Of a DNA stretch of 64,000 bases, positions 52,648 through 60,332 are shown in pieces. A program made the translations under genes and the position numbers. The notes beneath the pieces were generated by a model. It was not told the DNA's origin. It searched no databases and was given only the letters and a program-made list of their open reading frames with translations. Location: NCBI RefSeq assembly GCF_003289965.1, contig NZ_QMBQ01000002.1, positions 186,001-250,000 of the forward strand, given 5' to 3'. The DNA comes from Mesorhizobium atlanticum (GTDB taxonomy: Bacteria; Pseudomonadota; Alphaproteobacteria; Rhizobiales; Rhizobiaceae). How positions within the stretch are numbered: position 1 is the stretch's first letter; each line of letters opens with the position of its first letter.

Positions 52648-53040
52648 ATGTCGCATGATCTGTTCGAGGCGGCGAAGACGGCGATGGGCAAAGCCTATGC
52701 GCCCTATTCGAAATTCCCGGTGGGTGCCGCACTTCGCACCGAGGACGGGCGTGTCTTCACCGGCGCCAATATCGAGGTGGCGTCCTACCCGGAAGGCTGG
52801 TGCGCCGAGACGACGGCGCTCGGCCACTACATCATGGGCGGCGGCGGCAGGATCGTCGAGATCGCGGTGATCGCCGAACGCATGGCCAAATGCTCGCCCT
52901 GCGGCGGCTGCCGGCAGCGGTTGGCGGAATTCTGCCAGCCTGACACGAAGCTCTATCTCTGCGACGACACCGGCGTGGCCGAGACGGTCACCATGGGCGA
53001 TATGCTGCCCTACGGCTTCAGGGGCGATATCCTGAAATGA
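52648..53040 (+). CDS. cdd: Cytidine deaminase
   Basis: This 130-residue zinc enzyme converts cytidine and deoxycytidine to uridine forms. Zinc ligands are Cys52 and Cys85/Cys88 (PCGGC), and Glu54 in CAE is the proton shuttle. YSKFPVGAAL is the typical N-terminus. ATG 52648 was chosen because it precedes this start with GGGAGAG upstream. It overlaps punA by four bases (ATGA). Confidence 0.95.
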   Translation: MSHDLFEAAKTAMGKAYAPYSKFPVGAALRTEDGRVFTGANIEVASYPEGWCAETTALGHYIMGGGGRIVEIAVIAERMAKCSPCGGCRQRLAEFCQPDTKLYLCDDTGVAETVTMGDMLPYGFRGDILK

Positions 53041-53840
53041 TGGAAGCGCTGGATCATCTGGTCGAGAAGTTGGACGGGCTGGCGCCCACGGCGGCGCTCG
53101 TGCTTGGCTCCGGCCTTGGCGGGCTGGTCGACCAGGTCAACGATGCCAGGCGCATCTCCTATGCGGAGCTGCCGGGCTTCCCACGCAGCGGCGTTTCCGG
53201 CCATGCCGGCGAGGTGGTTGCCGGTTATTTCGCCGGCACACCGGTGCTGATGCTGTCCGGCCGCGCGCATTATTACGAGCATGGCAACGCCGCCGCGATG
53301 CGCCCGGCGCTGGAGGTGCTGGCCGGCATCGGCATCTCGCATCTCATCCTCACCAACGCCGCCGGCTCGGTCGATCCCGACATGGGACCTGGCTCGGTGA
53401 TGTTGATCACCGACCACATCAATTTCTCCGGCTCCAACCCGCTGATCGGCGAGCCGAGCGACCGCCGCTTCGTCGGCCTCACCGAGGCCTATGATGCCGG
53501 CCTGCGCGGCGCGATCGAAAAGGCGGCGAAGGCGACCGGCACGGCGCTGCATCAGGGGGTCTATATGTGGTTCTCCGGCCCCTGCTTCGAGACGCCTGCC
53601 GAGATCCGCATGGCGCGCGTCATGGGCGCCAACGCCGTCGGCATGTCGACCGTGCCGGAGGTGATCCTCGCTCGCTTCCTCGGTCTCAAGGTTGCTGCCT
53701 GCTCGGTGATCACCAACCTGGCGGCCGGCATGACCGGAGCGGAGCTGTCGCACCAGGAAACCAAGGACATGGCGCCGGTCGGCGGCGCACGGCTGGCGAC
53801 GATCCTGCGGCGCGTCTTCCAGGACGGCCTGCCCGACTGA
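53037..53840 (+). CDS. punA: Purine-nucleoside phosphorylase
   Basis: This 267-residue trimeric-type PNP phosphorolyses purine nucleosides to base and ribose 1-phosphate. LVLGSGLGGL is the phosphate-binding N-terminal region, SGRAHYYEHG follows, and FSGPCFETPAEIRM is the family signature. It is coupled to cdd by an ATGA overlap and shares a TGATG junction with deoA. Confidence 0.94.
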   Translation: MMEALDHLVEKLDGLAPTAALVLGSGLGGLVDQVNDARRISYAELPGFPRSGVSGHAGEVVAGYFAGTPVLMLSGRAHYYEHGNAAAMRPALEVLAGIGISHLILTNAAGSVDPDMGPGSVMLITDHINFSGSNPLIGEPSDRRFVGLTEAYDAGLRGAIEKAAKATGTALHQGVYMWFSGPCFETPAEIRMARVMGANAVGMSTVPEVILARFLGLKVAACSVITNLAAGMTGAELSHQETKDMAPVGGARLATILRRVFQDGLPD

Positions 53841-55156
53841 TGCTGCCGCAGGAGATCATCCGCCGCAAGCGCGACGGCCACAAACTCGCAGCCGATGAGA
53901 TCGCGGCCTTCGTCGCGGGGCTGACGGCCGGCACCATCTCCGAGGGCCAGATCGGCGCTTTCGCAATGGCCGTATTCCTCAACGGCATGAGCCGCGAGGA
54001 AGCGGTGGCGTTGACGATCGCCATGCGCGATTCCGGCGATGTGCTCGACTGGTCCGACCTGCCGGGCCCGGTCACCGACAAGCATTCGACGGGTGGCGTC
54101 GGCGACAATGTCTCGCTGATGCTGGCGCCGATCGTCGCCGCCTGCGGCGCCTATGTGCCGATGATCTCCGGGCGCGGCCTCGGCCACACCGGCGGCACGC
54201 TGGACAAGATGGATGCCATCCCCGGCTATGCCAGCCAGCCTGACGTGGCGCTTTTCCGCAAGACGGTGCTCGAGACCGGCTGCGCCATCATCGGCCAGAC
54301 GGCCAATCTGGCGCCCGCCGACCGCCGACTCTACGCGATCCGCGACGTGACGGGCACGGTCGAATCCATACCGCTGATCACCGCTTCGATCCTGTCGAAG
54401 AAGCTGGCCGCGGGCCTGGGCTCGCTGGTGCTCGACGTCAAGGTCGGCAACGGCGCCTTCATGGAAAAGTCGCGCGATGCCGTCGCCCTGGCGAACAGCC
54501 TGGTCGAGGTCGCCAACGGCGCCGGCCTGAACGCATTCGCGCTGGTGACGGGCATGAACGAGCCGCTGGCCTCGGCTGCCGGCAACGCGGTCGAGGTGAA
54601 GAATGCCGTGGATTTCCTCACCGGCCGTTTTCGCGACAAGCGGCTGGAGGAGGTGACGCTGGCGCTGGCGGCCGAGATGCTGCAATCGGCGGGGCTGGTT
54701 TCGTCGCAGCAAGATGGTCTCAGGCGCGCCACCGAGGCGCTTGCCGGAGGCCGTGCAGCGGCCGTCTTCGCGCGAATGGTGGCAGTGCTTGGCGGCCCCG
54801 TCGATTTCATCGAGAAACCGGAAGACTATTTGCCGGCGGCGCCGGTCGAACTGGCCGTGAAAGCGGAACAGGCCGGCTTTGTGACCGGAATCGCCACGCG
54901 CGATATCGGGCTTGCCGTCGTGACGCTTGGCGGCGGGCGTTCCCGCCCGGACGACAAGATCGATCATGCGGTTGGTTTGACCCGGCTGCTGCCGGTCGGC
55001 GCGGAGTTGCGCTCGGGGGAGGCGCTGGCGCTGGTCCATGCCCGTACCGACGCGGAGGCCGAGGCGGCAGCGGCGGCCGTGCGTGCCGCTTACACGATCG
55101 GGAGTTCCAAGCCACCCGCCGAAAAGGCGGTGCTCAGGCGAATATTGCCGCGCTGA
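53840..55156 (+). CDS. deoA: Thymidine phosphorylase
   Basis: This 438-residue pyrimidine-nucleoside phosphorylase has DKHSTGGVGDNVSL, the phosphate and catalytic His motif, and GRGLGHTGGTLDKMD. It cleaves thymidine/deoxyuridine to base and deoxyribose 1-phosphate. It starts one base into the punA stop (TGATG). The 5-base spacing to the convergent gene at 55162 leaves no room for a long trailer. Confidence 0.95.
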   Translation: MLPQEIIRRKRDGHKLAADEIAAFVAGLTAGTISEGQIGAFAMAVFLNGMSREEAVALTIAMRDSGDVLDWSDLPGPVTDKHSTGGVGDNVSLMLAPIVAACGAYVPMISGRGLGHTGGTLDKMDAIPGYASQPDVALFRKTVLETGCAIIGQTANLAPADRRLYAIRDVTGTVESIPLITASILSKKLAAGLGSLVLDVKVGNGAFMEKSRDAVALANSLVEVANGAGLNAFALVTGMNEPLASAAGNAVEVKNAVDFLTGRFRDKRLEEVTLALAAEMLQSAGLVSSQQDGLRRATEALAGGRAAAVFARMVAVLGGPVDFIEKPEDYLPAAPVELAVKAEQAGFVTGIATRDIGLAVVTLGGGRSRPDDKIDHAVGLTRLLPVGAELRSGEALALVHARTDAEAEAAAAAVRAAYTIGSSKPPAEKAVLRRILPR

Positions 55157-55161
55157 CCAGT

Positions 55162-55728
55162 TTACTGAACGAGCAGCAACGCGCCGTCCTGGACCTGGTA
55201 TCTCTGCAACCGCTGCAGGAAGCTCATACCGATCAGGTTGGTCTGCAGCGCCCGGTCGTCAAGCACCATCGCCTGGACGTTGTCGACCGAGATCTTGCCG
55301 ATCTGCAGGTGGTCGACCGTCACGACGGCGGCCTTGATCGCCCCATTGGCGGTGTTCACCTGTTGATTGAAATCTGACGGATTGAGCGAGATGCCGATCC
55401 TGCGAGCGGTCGAGCTGTTGATGGCGACCAGTGTCGCGCCGGTGTCGATCATGCCGTCGATCTGCCGGCCATTGAGCTTGAACTGCGATGTGAAATGGCC
55501 GCGTCCATCGGCATTGACCAGTACCTGGCGGCCAAGCGGCATCGGCGTAGCCGGCTTGGCCGGGACCGAGACGAGATTGACCTGGGGCTCGGCCTTCGGC
55601 GCCGCCGGCTGCGAGGCATCGGTCGATTTCAGCAAGCCGTCCACCAGATGCGGATTGGCCTGAAAGACGATCGGAATCGAGGCCGAGGTTCCGGCAAAGA
55701 TGCCGAGGATGAGAAGCTTGCGCAGCAT
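55162..55728 (-). CDS. Retropepsin-like aspartic protease domain protein (TIGR02281 type)
   Basis: This 188-residue protein has an N-terminal membrane anchor (KLLILGIFAGTSASIPIVF), a proline/alanine linker, and a C-terminal retropepsin-like domain with DTGA at 95-98 in GMIDTGATLVAIN. A dimeric aspartic protease is expected, anchored in the periplasm. The physiological substrate is unknown. It lies convergent with deoA and upstream of repeat copy H. Confidence 0.85.
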   Translation of the reverse strand: MLRKLLILGIFAGTSASIPIVFQANPHLVDGLLKSTDASQPAAPKAEPQVNLVSVPAKPATPMPLGRQVLVNADGRGHFTSQFKLNGRQIDGMIDTGATLVAINSSTARRIGISLNPSDFNQQVNTANGAIKAAVVTVDHLQIGKISVDNVQAMVLDDRALQTNLIGMSFLQRLQRYQVQDGALLLVQ

Positions 55729-55738
55729 GGATGCCCCT

Positions 55739-55826
55739 AGGGGAAACGTTGAACCGCTCGATCCCTTTGTTCAGGAGCAATTCCGGACGGAAAACCGCTT
55801 CACACTTTTCCCGGAATTGCTCCCGA
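55739..55826 (+). repeat. Intergenic repeat, copy H (degenerate)
   Basis: The left arm is reduced (GGGAAACGTTGAACCGCTCGAT) while the right hairpin is intact: GCAATTCCGGACGGAAAA pairs with TTTTCCCGGAATTGC. It lies between the retropepsin start and the upp stop. Confidence 0.78.
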
Positions 55827-55915
55827 AGGCCGCATCCTTAGGCCGACATGGTGTTTTGAGCTTTAACGTGCGCCGGAACCGCGCGGTTGTGTAAACGCGC
55901 GGTAAACGGATGCGC

Positions 55916-56545
55916 TCACTTTGTTCCGTACATGCGGTCGCCGGCGTCGCCGAGGCCGGGCATGATGTAGCCCTTGTCGTTCAGCTGGCGGTCGATCGAG
56001 GCGGTGAAGATCGGCACGTCCGGATGCGCCTTGGTGAAGCGCTCGATGCCTTCCGGCGCGGCAAGCAGGCACAGGAACCGGATGTTGGTGGCGCCGCGTC
56101 CCTTCAGCTTGTCGATCGCCGCGATCGCAGAGTTGGCGGTCGCCAGCATCGGATCGACGACGATCACCAGGCGGTCTGCAAGATCGCTCGGCGCCTTGAA
56201 GAAATACTCGACCGCTTCCAGCGTGTCATGGTCGCGGTAGAGGCCGATATGGGCGACGCGCGCGGCCGGCACCAGATCGAGCAGGCCTTCGAGCAGGCCG
56301 TTGCCGGCGCGCAGCACCGAGGCGAAGACCAGCTTCTTGCCTTCGAGCGTCGGCGCTTCCATCTCCTCGATCGGAGTCTCGATCATGGTGGTCGTCAGTT
56401 CGAGATTGCGGGTCACCTCATAACCGAGCAGCAGCGAGATCTCGCGCAACAGCCGTCGGAAGCCGGCCGTCGAGGTCTCCTTCTTGCGCATGATGGTCAG
56501 CTTGTGCTGGACAAGGGGGTGGTCGACGACGGTGACGCCCTGCAT
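55916..56545 (-). CDS. upp: Uracil phosphoribosyltransferase
   Basis: This 209-residue salvage enzyme makes UMP from uracil and PRPP. Motifs are [24 protein letters not shown] (PRPP loop) and the uracil-binding end [16 protein letters not shown]. It belongs to the nucleoside salvage set with cdd, deoA and add. A 130-base region upstream holds an array of GTAGT-type heptamers that reaches the add stop. Confidence 0.96.
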   Translation of the reverse strand: MQGVTVVDHPLVQHKLTIMRKKETSTAGFRRLLREISLLLGYEVTRNLELTTTMIETPIEEMEAPTLEGKKLVFASVLRAGNGLLEGLLDLVPAARVAHIGLYRDHDTLEAVEYFFKAPSDLADRLVIVVDPMLATANSAIAAIDKLKGRGATNIRFLCLLAAPEGIERFTKAHPDVPIFTASIDRQLNDKGYIMPGLGDAGDRMYGTK

Positions 56546-56581
56546 GATGTGCTCCGACTGGTTCGCAGTGGGTAATGGTCT

Positions 56582-56710
56582 GTAGTGAGTAGTGAATAGT
56601 GAGCCGATTTGCGAGTCCTCGCCTCGGGGAAAGCTCCGGCCTTCAACCGCTCTATGCGCGCTCAGCCAAATCCATAACTACTGACTACCGACTACTCCCT
56701 ACTCACTCAC
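56582..56710. repeat. Facing arrays of short TAGTGAG-like repeats
   Basis: At 56582-56603 the unit TAGTGA(G/A) occurs three times in a row (GTAGTGAG, TAGTGAA, TAGTGAG). At 56678-56710 the opposite strand shows GTGAGTGAGTAGGGAGTAGT and further GTAGT units. Together they form a loose inverted repeat around about 75 bases, between upp and add. The right side overlaps the add stop codon. Confidence 0.75.
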
Positions 56711-57681
56711 CGCGCCTTCGCGTCCAATCGGCTGAGCAGGATCGCCTTGGTCTTCCTGTCGATGAAGGCTGCCTCGATGGCCGTCCTCGTGACGGCGGTG
56801 AGCGCCTTGTCGTCCATGCGGAAATGCTCGGCGGCGATATCGTATTCGCGCTTCAGCGAGGTCCAGAAATAGGGCGGGTCGTCGGAGTTGAGCGTCACCT
56901 TGCAGCCGGCGGCGCGCAGCGCCGGAAAAGGATGGTCGGCGAAGCTGTCGAACACTTTCAACGCGATGTTGGAGCCCGGGCAGCATTCCAGCACCACGCC
57001 CTCGGCGGCGATGCGGCGGACGAGATCCGGGTTCTCGATGGCGCGAACGCCATGGCCGATGCGCGAGGGGCGGATGTGGTCGAGGGCGGCCTGGACACTT
57101 TCCCAACCCATCAACTCGCCCGCATGGATGGTGATGCCGAGGCCCGCTTCCCGCGCGATCTCGAAGGCGCGCACATAGTCCTCGAAATCGCCGATGCGCT
57201 CGTCGCCGGCGACGCCGAAGCCGGTCACCAGCGGATGGCCGCAGCGCGCCGCGAAGCGCGCCGCCTGTTCGATCGCCTCGACCCCGACATGGCGCACGCC
57301 GGTGACGATCATGCGGCCTTCGATCCCTGTCTTGGCCTTGGCGCGGGCCATCCCTTCGCCCAGCGCATCCGTATAGGCTTTTGGCGAGAGGCCGGCCTTT
57401 ATCGCATGGTCCGGCGAGGTGAAGACCTCGGAATAGATGGCGCCGTCGCGGGCGAGGCTGGTCAGATAATAGTCGGCGAGGCGCGCATAATCGTCTTCCG
57501 TGCGAAACAGGTCGGAAGCGAAATCATAAGCGGCGAGAAACGAGGTGAAATCGTGCCAGACGAAGGAGCCGTTCTGGATATAGGGCGAAGGGTCCTTGCC
57601 ATATTTGCGGGCCTGGCTGACGACAAGCTCCGGTGCCGCCGCCCCTTCGATGTGGCAGTGCAACTCGGCCTTCAAAATCAT
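56707..57681 (-). CDS. add: Adenosine deaminase
   Basis: This 324-residue TIM-barrel zinc enzyme converts adenosine to inosine. HCHIEG near residue 8 gives two metal ligands; ITIHAGE contains the third His and nearby Glu; LNSDDPPYF holds the catalytic Asp. ATG at 57681 was chosen because it yields MILKAELHCH, the normal start; the longer upstream frame is low in homology. The stop lies inside the heptamer array. It completes purine salvage with punA. Confidence 0.93.
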   Translation of the reverse strand: MILKAELHCHIEGAAAPELVVSQARKYGKDPSPYIQNGSFVWHDFTSFLAAYDFASDLFRTEDDYARLADYYLTSLARDGAIYSEVFTSPDHAIKAGLSPKAYTDALGEGMARAKAKTGIEGRMIVTGVRHVGVEAIEQAARFAARCGHPLVTGFGVAGDERIGDFEDYVRAFEIAREAGLGITIHAGELMGWESVQAALDHIRPSRIGHGVRAIENPDLVRRIAAEGVVLECCPGSNIALKVFDSFADHPFPALRAAGCKVTLNSDDPPYFWTSLKREYDIAAEHFRMDDKALTAVTRTAIEAAFIDRKTKAILLSRLDAKAR

Positions 57682-57849
57682 GCGGTCATTCCGCCCGGTA
57701 TGCTGTTCTCGCACGGAATCTGGCCGGAAAATCATGCGGGACCTTTCTCGACCGGGTTTTGCAAGCGCGGCCGAAAACCGCGCCTTGGACAATAGCGTCG
57801 GCACCATCGATCGGCTATGGTCCCGCCGGTTTTATGACGGATCAAAATA

Positions 57850-58626
57850 ATGTCAGTTGAGAGAACCACGGCCGCGGGCGGCATGGAAACCTCCTATGGT
57901 TTCAGGAAGGTCGGGGCAGGCGAGAAGCAGCCCCTGGTCAACGACGTCTTCCACAAGGTGGCCAATCGATACGACCTGATGAACGATCTGATGTCGGCCG
58001 GGTTGCATCGCTTGTGGAAGGACGCGATGGTCGCCTGGCTGAACCCGCCGAAGCGGCCGGGCTGGAAGGTGCTCGATGTCGCCGGCGGCACCGGGGATAT
58101 CGCCTTCCGCATCGTCGAGGCCAGCCAGCGCCAGGCCCACGCCGCGGTGCTCGATATCAACGGCTCGATGCTCTCCGTCGGCCGCGACCGCGCCGAGAAG
58201 CTGGGCCTTGCGGCAAACACCGACTTCGTCGAGGCCAACGCCGAAGAGCTTCCTTTCGGGGACGACAGCTTCGATGCCTATACGATCGCATTCGGCATCC
58301 GTAACGTGCCGCGCATCGAGGTGGCGCTTGCCGAAGCCTATCGCGTGCTGAAGCGCGGCGGGCGGTTTCTGTGCCTTGAATTCTCGGAGGTCGAGATGCC
58401 GCTGCTCGACAAGGCCTATGAGGCCTGGTCGTTCAACGCGATCCCCAGGATCGGCAAGGCGGTGACCGGCGACGGCGAGCCCTATTCCTACCTCGTCGAA
58501 TCCATCCGCAAGTTCCCTAACCAGCAGAATTTCGCGGCGATGATCGCGCGCGCCGGCTTCGATCGCGTCACCTTCCGCAACTATTCGGGCGGGATCGCCG
58601 CCCTTCATTCCGGCTGGAAGCTTTGA
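57850..58626 (+). CDS. ubiE: UbiE, demethylmenaquinone/ubiquinone biosynthesis C-methyltransferase
   Basis: This 258-residue SAM-dependent methyltransferase contains [19 protein letters not shown] and [13 protein letters not shown] (SAM motif I near residue 75), then [10 protein letters not shown] and [18 protein letters not shown]. It carries out the C-methylation step in ubiquinone synthesis. It is divergent from add and followed by ubiB after 57 bases that contain three 15-base tandem units. Confidence 0.95.
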   Translation: MSVERTTAAGGMETSYGFRKVGAGEKQPLVNDVFHKVANRYDLMNDLMSAGLHRLWKDAMVAWLNPPKRPGWKVLDVAGGTGDIAFRIVEASQRQAHAAVLDINGSMLSVGRDRAEKLGLAANTDFVEANAEELPFGDDSFDAYTIAFGIRNVPRIEVALAEAYRVLKRGGRFLCLEFSEVEMPLLDKAYEAWSFNAIPRIGKAVTGDGEPYSYLVESIRKFPNQQNFAAMIARAGFDRVTFRNYSGGIAALHSGWKL

Positions 58627-58634
58627 GGCTGGAC

Positions 58635-58679
58635 CTTTGAAGCAGGCCCCCTTGAAACAGGCCCTCTTGAATCGGGATG
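58635..58679 (+). repeat. Three imperfect 15-base tandem units between ubiE and ubiB
   Basis: Units CTTTGAAGCAGGCCC, CCTTGAAACAGGCCC and TCTTGAATCGGGATG follow each other at a 15-base period. They fill nearly all of the gap up to the ubiB start. Confidence 0.7.
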
Positions 58680-58683
58680 GCCA

Positions 58684-60258
58684 ATGAGCAGCATCGGCGC
58701 CGCCTTCAGGCTCGCCAGGGCCGGCTGGGTGCTGGTCCGCGAGGGCGTCGTCGCGGCGTTGCCGGGCGAAGAGCTTTCCGGCATGCCGAAATTCGGCTGG
58801 AGCGTGGCGCGGCTTTTCACCCGCCGCCGGGCGCTGAGCTATCAGCGCGGCGATAGGCTGGCGCGCGCGGTGGTGCGGCTCGGACCCTCCTATGTCAAGC
58901 TCGGCCAGTTCCTGGCGACGCGGCCCGATGTCGTCGGCAACGACATGGCGCTCGATCTCGCGCTGTTGCAGGACAAGATGCACACCTTTCCGAAGGCGGA
59001 GGCCGTGCATGCGATCGAGGCCTCGCTCGGACGCACGATCGACGACCTCTATGCCAGCTTCGGCGAGCCGGTAGCGGCGGCCTCGATCGCGCAGGTGCAC
59101 AGCGCCGAGGTCGTGCGTGAGGGTACTGCTTCGCGCGTGGCGGTGAAGGTCATCCGGCCCGGCGTGCGGCACCGCTTCTTTCAGGACCTCGAAAGCTATT
59201 TCCTCGCCGCCCACCTGCAGGAAAAATACATCCCCTCGTCGCGTCGGCTGCGCCCGATCGAGGTGACGCAGACGCTGGCGCAGACCACCAGGATCGAGAT
59301 GGATTTGCGGCTCGAGGCGGCCGCGCTTTCGGAACTCGGCGAGAACACCAAGGACGATCCGGGATTCCGCGTGCCGGCGGTCGACTGGGAACGGACCGGC
59401 CGCGACGTGCTCACCATGGAGTGGATCGACGGCGTCAAGATGAACGACATCGCCGGCCTTGCCGCGGCCGGTCATGACCTCAAGGCGATTGCCGCCAACC
59501 TCATCCAGTCGTTCCTCAGGCACACACTGCGGGACGGCTTCTTCCATGCCGACATGCATCCTGGAAACCTGTTCGTCGAGACGAACGGCACCATCGTCGC
59601 CGTCGATCTCGGCATTGCCGGGCGGCTCGGCAAGAAGGAGCGGCGCTTCCTCGCGGAGATCCTCTACGGCTTCATCGTGCGCGATTATCAGCGTGTCGCC
59701 GAGGTGCATTTCGAGGCGGGCTATGTGCCGCGCCAGCACAATGTCTCGGCCTTCGCGCAGGCGATCCGCGCCATCGGCGAGCCGATCCACGGCCAGTCGG
59801 CCGACACCATTTCGATGGCGAAGCTTTTGACGCTGCTCTTCGAGGTCACGGAGCTGTTCGACATGGCGACGCGGCCGGAGCTGATCCTGCTGCAGAAGAC
59901 CATGGTGGTGGTGGAAGGTGTCGCGCGCACGCTCGATCCGGCCTTCAACATGTGGAAGACCTCGGAGCCGGTGGTCGGCGACTGGATCGCCGGCAATCTT
60001 GGCCCGCGAGGGCTGCTCACCGATGCACGGGACGGCGCCAAGGCGCTGCTGGCACTGGCGCGCCAGGCGCCGGACCTCGCAGCCCGCACCGACCGGCTGT
60101 CGCGCGAGATCGACCTGATGGCCGAGAACGGCCTGCGCTTCGACGAAGCGACCGCGCACGCCATAGGGAGGGCGGAGGCGCGCCACACCCGCTCCGGTCG
60201 CGTGGCGCTGTGGGTGATCGCGCTGACGCTGATCTACATCGCGTGGAAGCTGCTCTGA
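58684..60258 (+). CDS. ubiB: UbiB, ubiquinone biosynthesis atypical kinase
   Basis: This 524-residue ABC1/ADCK-family protein has VKLGQFLATRPD (KxGQ motif) near residue 76, AAASIAQVHSAEV, FHADMHPGNLFV and VDLGIAG. It ends with a transmembrane helix, RVALWVIALTLIYIAWKLL. UbiB is an ATPase-like factor needed for ubiquinone synthesis. It lies in an operon with ubiE and probably the downstream coaBC, starting 74 bases after. Confidence 0.95.
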   Translation: MSSIGAAFRLARAGWVLVREGVVAALPGEELSGMPKFGWSVARLFTRRRALSYQRGDRLARAVVRLGPSYVKLGQFLATRPDVVGNDMALDLALLQDKMHTFPKAEAVHAIEASLGRTIDDLYASFGEPVAAASIAQVHSAEVVREGTASRVAVKVIRPGVRHRFFQDLESYFLAAHLQEKYIPSSRRLRPIEVTQTLAQTTRIEMDLRLEAAALSELGENTKDDPGFRVPAVDWERTGRDVLTMEWIDGVKMNDIAGLAAAGHDLKAIAANLIQSFLRHTLRDGFFHADMHPGNLFVETNGTIVAVDLGIAGRLGKKERRFLAEILYGFIVRDYQRVAEVHFEAGYVPRQHNVSAFAQAIRAIGEPIHGQSADTISMAKLLTLLFEVTELFDMATRPELILLQKTMVVVEGVARTLDPAFNMWKTSEPVVGDWIAGNLGPRGLLTDARDGAKALLALARQAPDLAARTDRLSREIDLMAENGLRFDEATAHAIGRAEARHTRSGRVALWVIALTLIYIAWKLL

Positions 60259-60281
60259 GCGCCAATCGGCTTGCCGCCAAT

Positions 60282-60331
60282 TGATTGCATTGCTATCATT
60301 GCATGCGCTGTCTGAAAAGCGAGTGCAATCA
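60282..60331. promoter_or_regulatory. Repeated ATTGCAT and TGATTGCA/TGCAATCA sites before coaBC
   Basis: TGATTGCA at 60282-60289 is the inverse of TGCAATCA at 60324-60331, ending just before the coaBC start. ATTGCAT recurs at 60284-60290 and 60298-60304, 14 bases apart. Such closely spaced sites suit a ribbon-helix-helix protein; the coaBC product carries one. Confidence 0.4.
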
Positions 60332-60332
60332 C

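Noticed and set aside
5600..55826. CRISPR array from the dispersed repeats
   Set aside because: Copies are far apart, not regularly spaced, and have no cas genes; they are hairpin elements.
55878..55903. GC-rich hairpin downstream of upp as terminator
   Set aside because: ACCGCGCG/CGCGCGGT forms a stem but there is no T-run on the minus strand, so termination is unlikely.
57853..60186. Very long open frame antisense to ubiE and ubiB (about 777 codons)
   Set aside because: Composition is rich in Arg, Gln and His repeats and lacks domains; it mirrors two clear genes on the other strand, a usual effect in GC-rich DNA.
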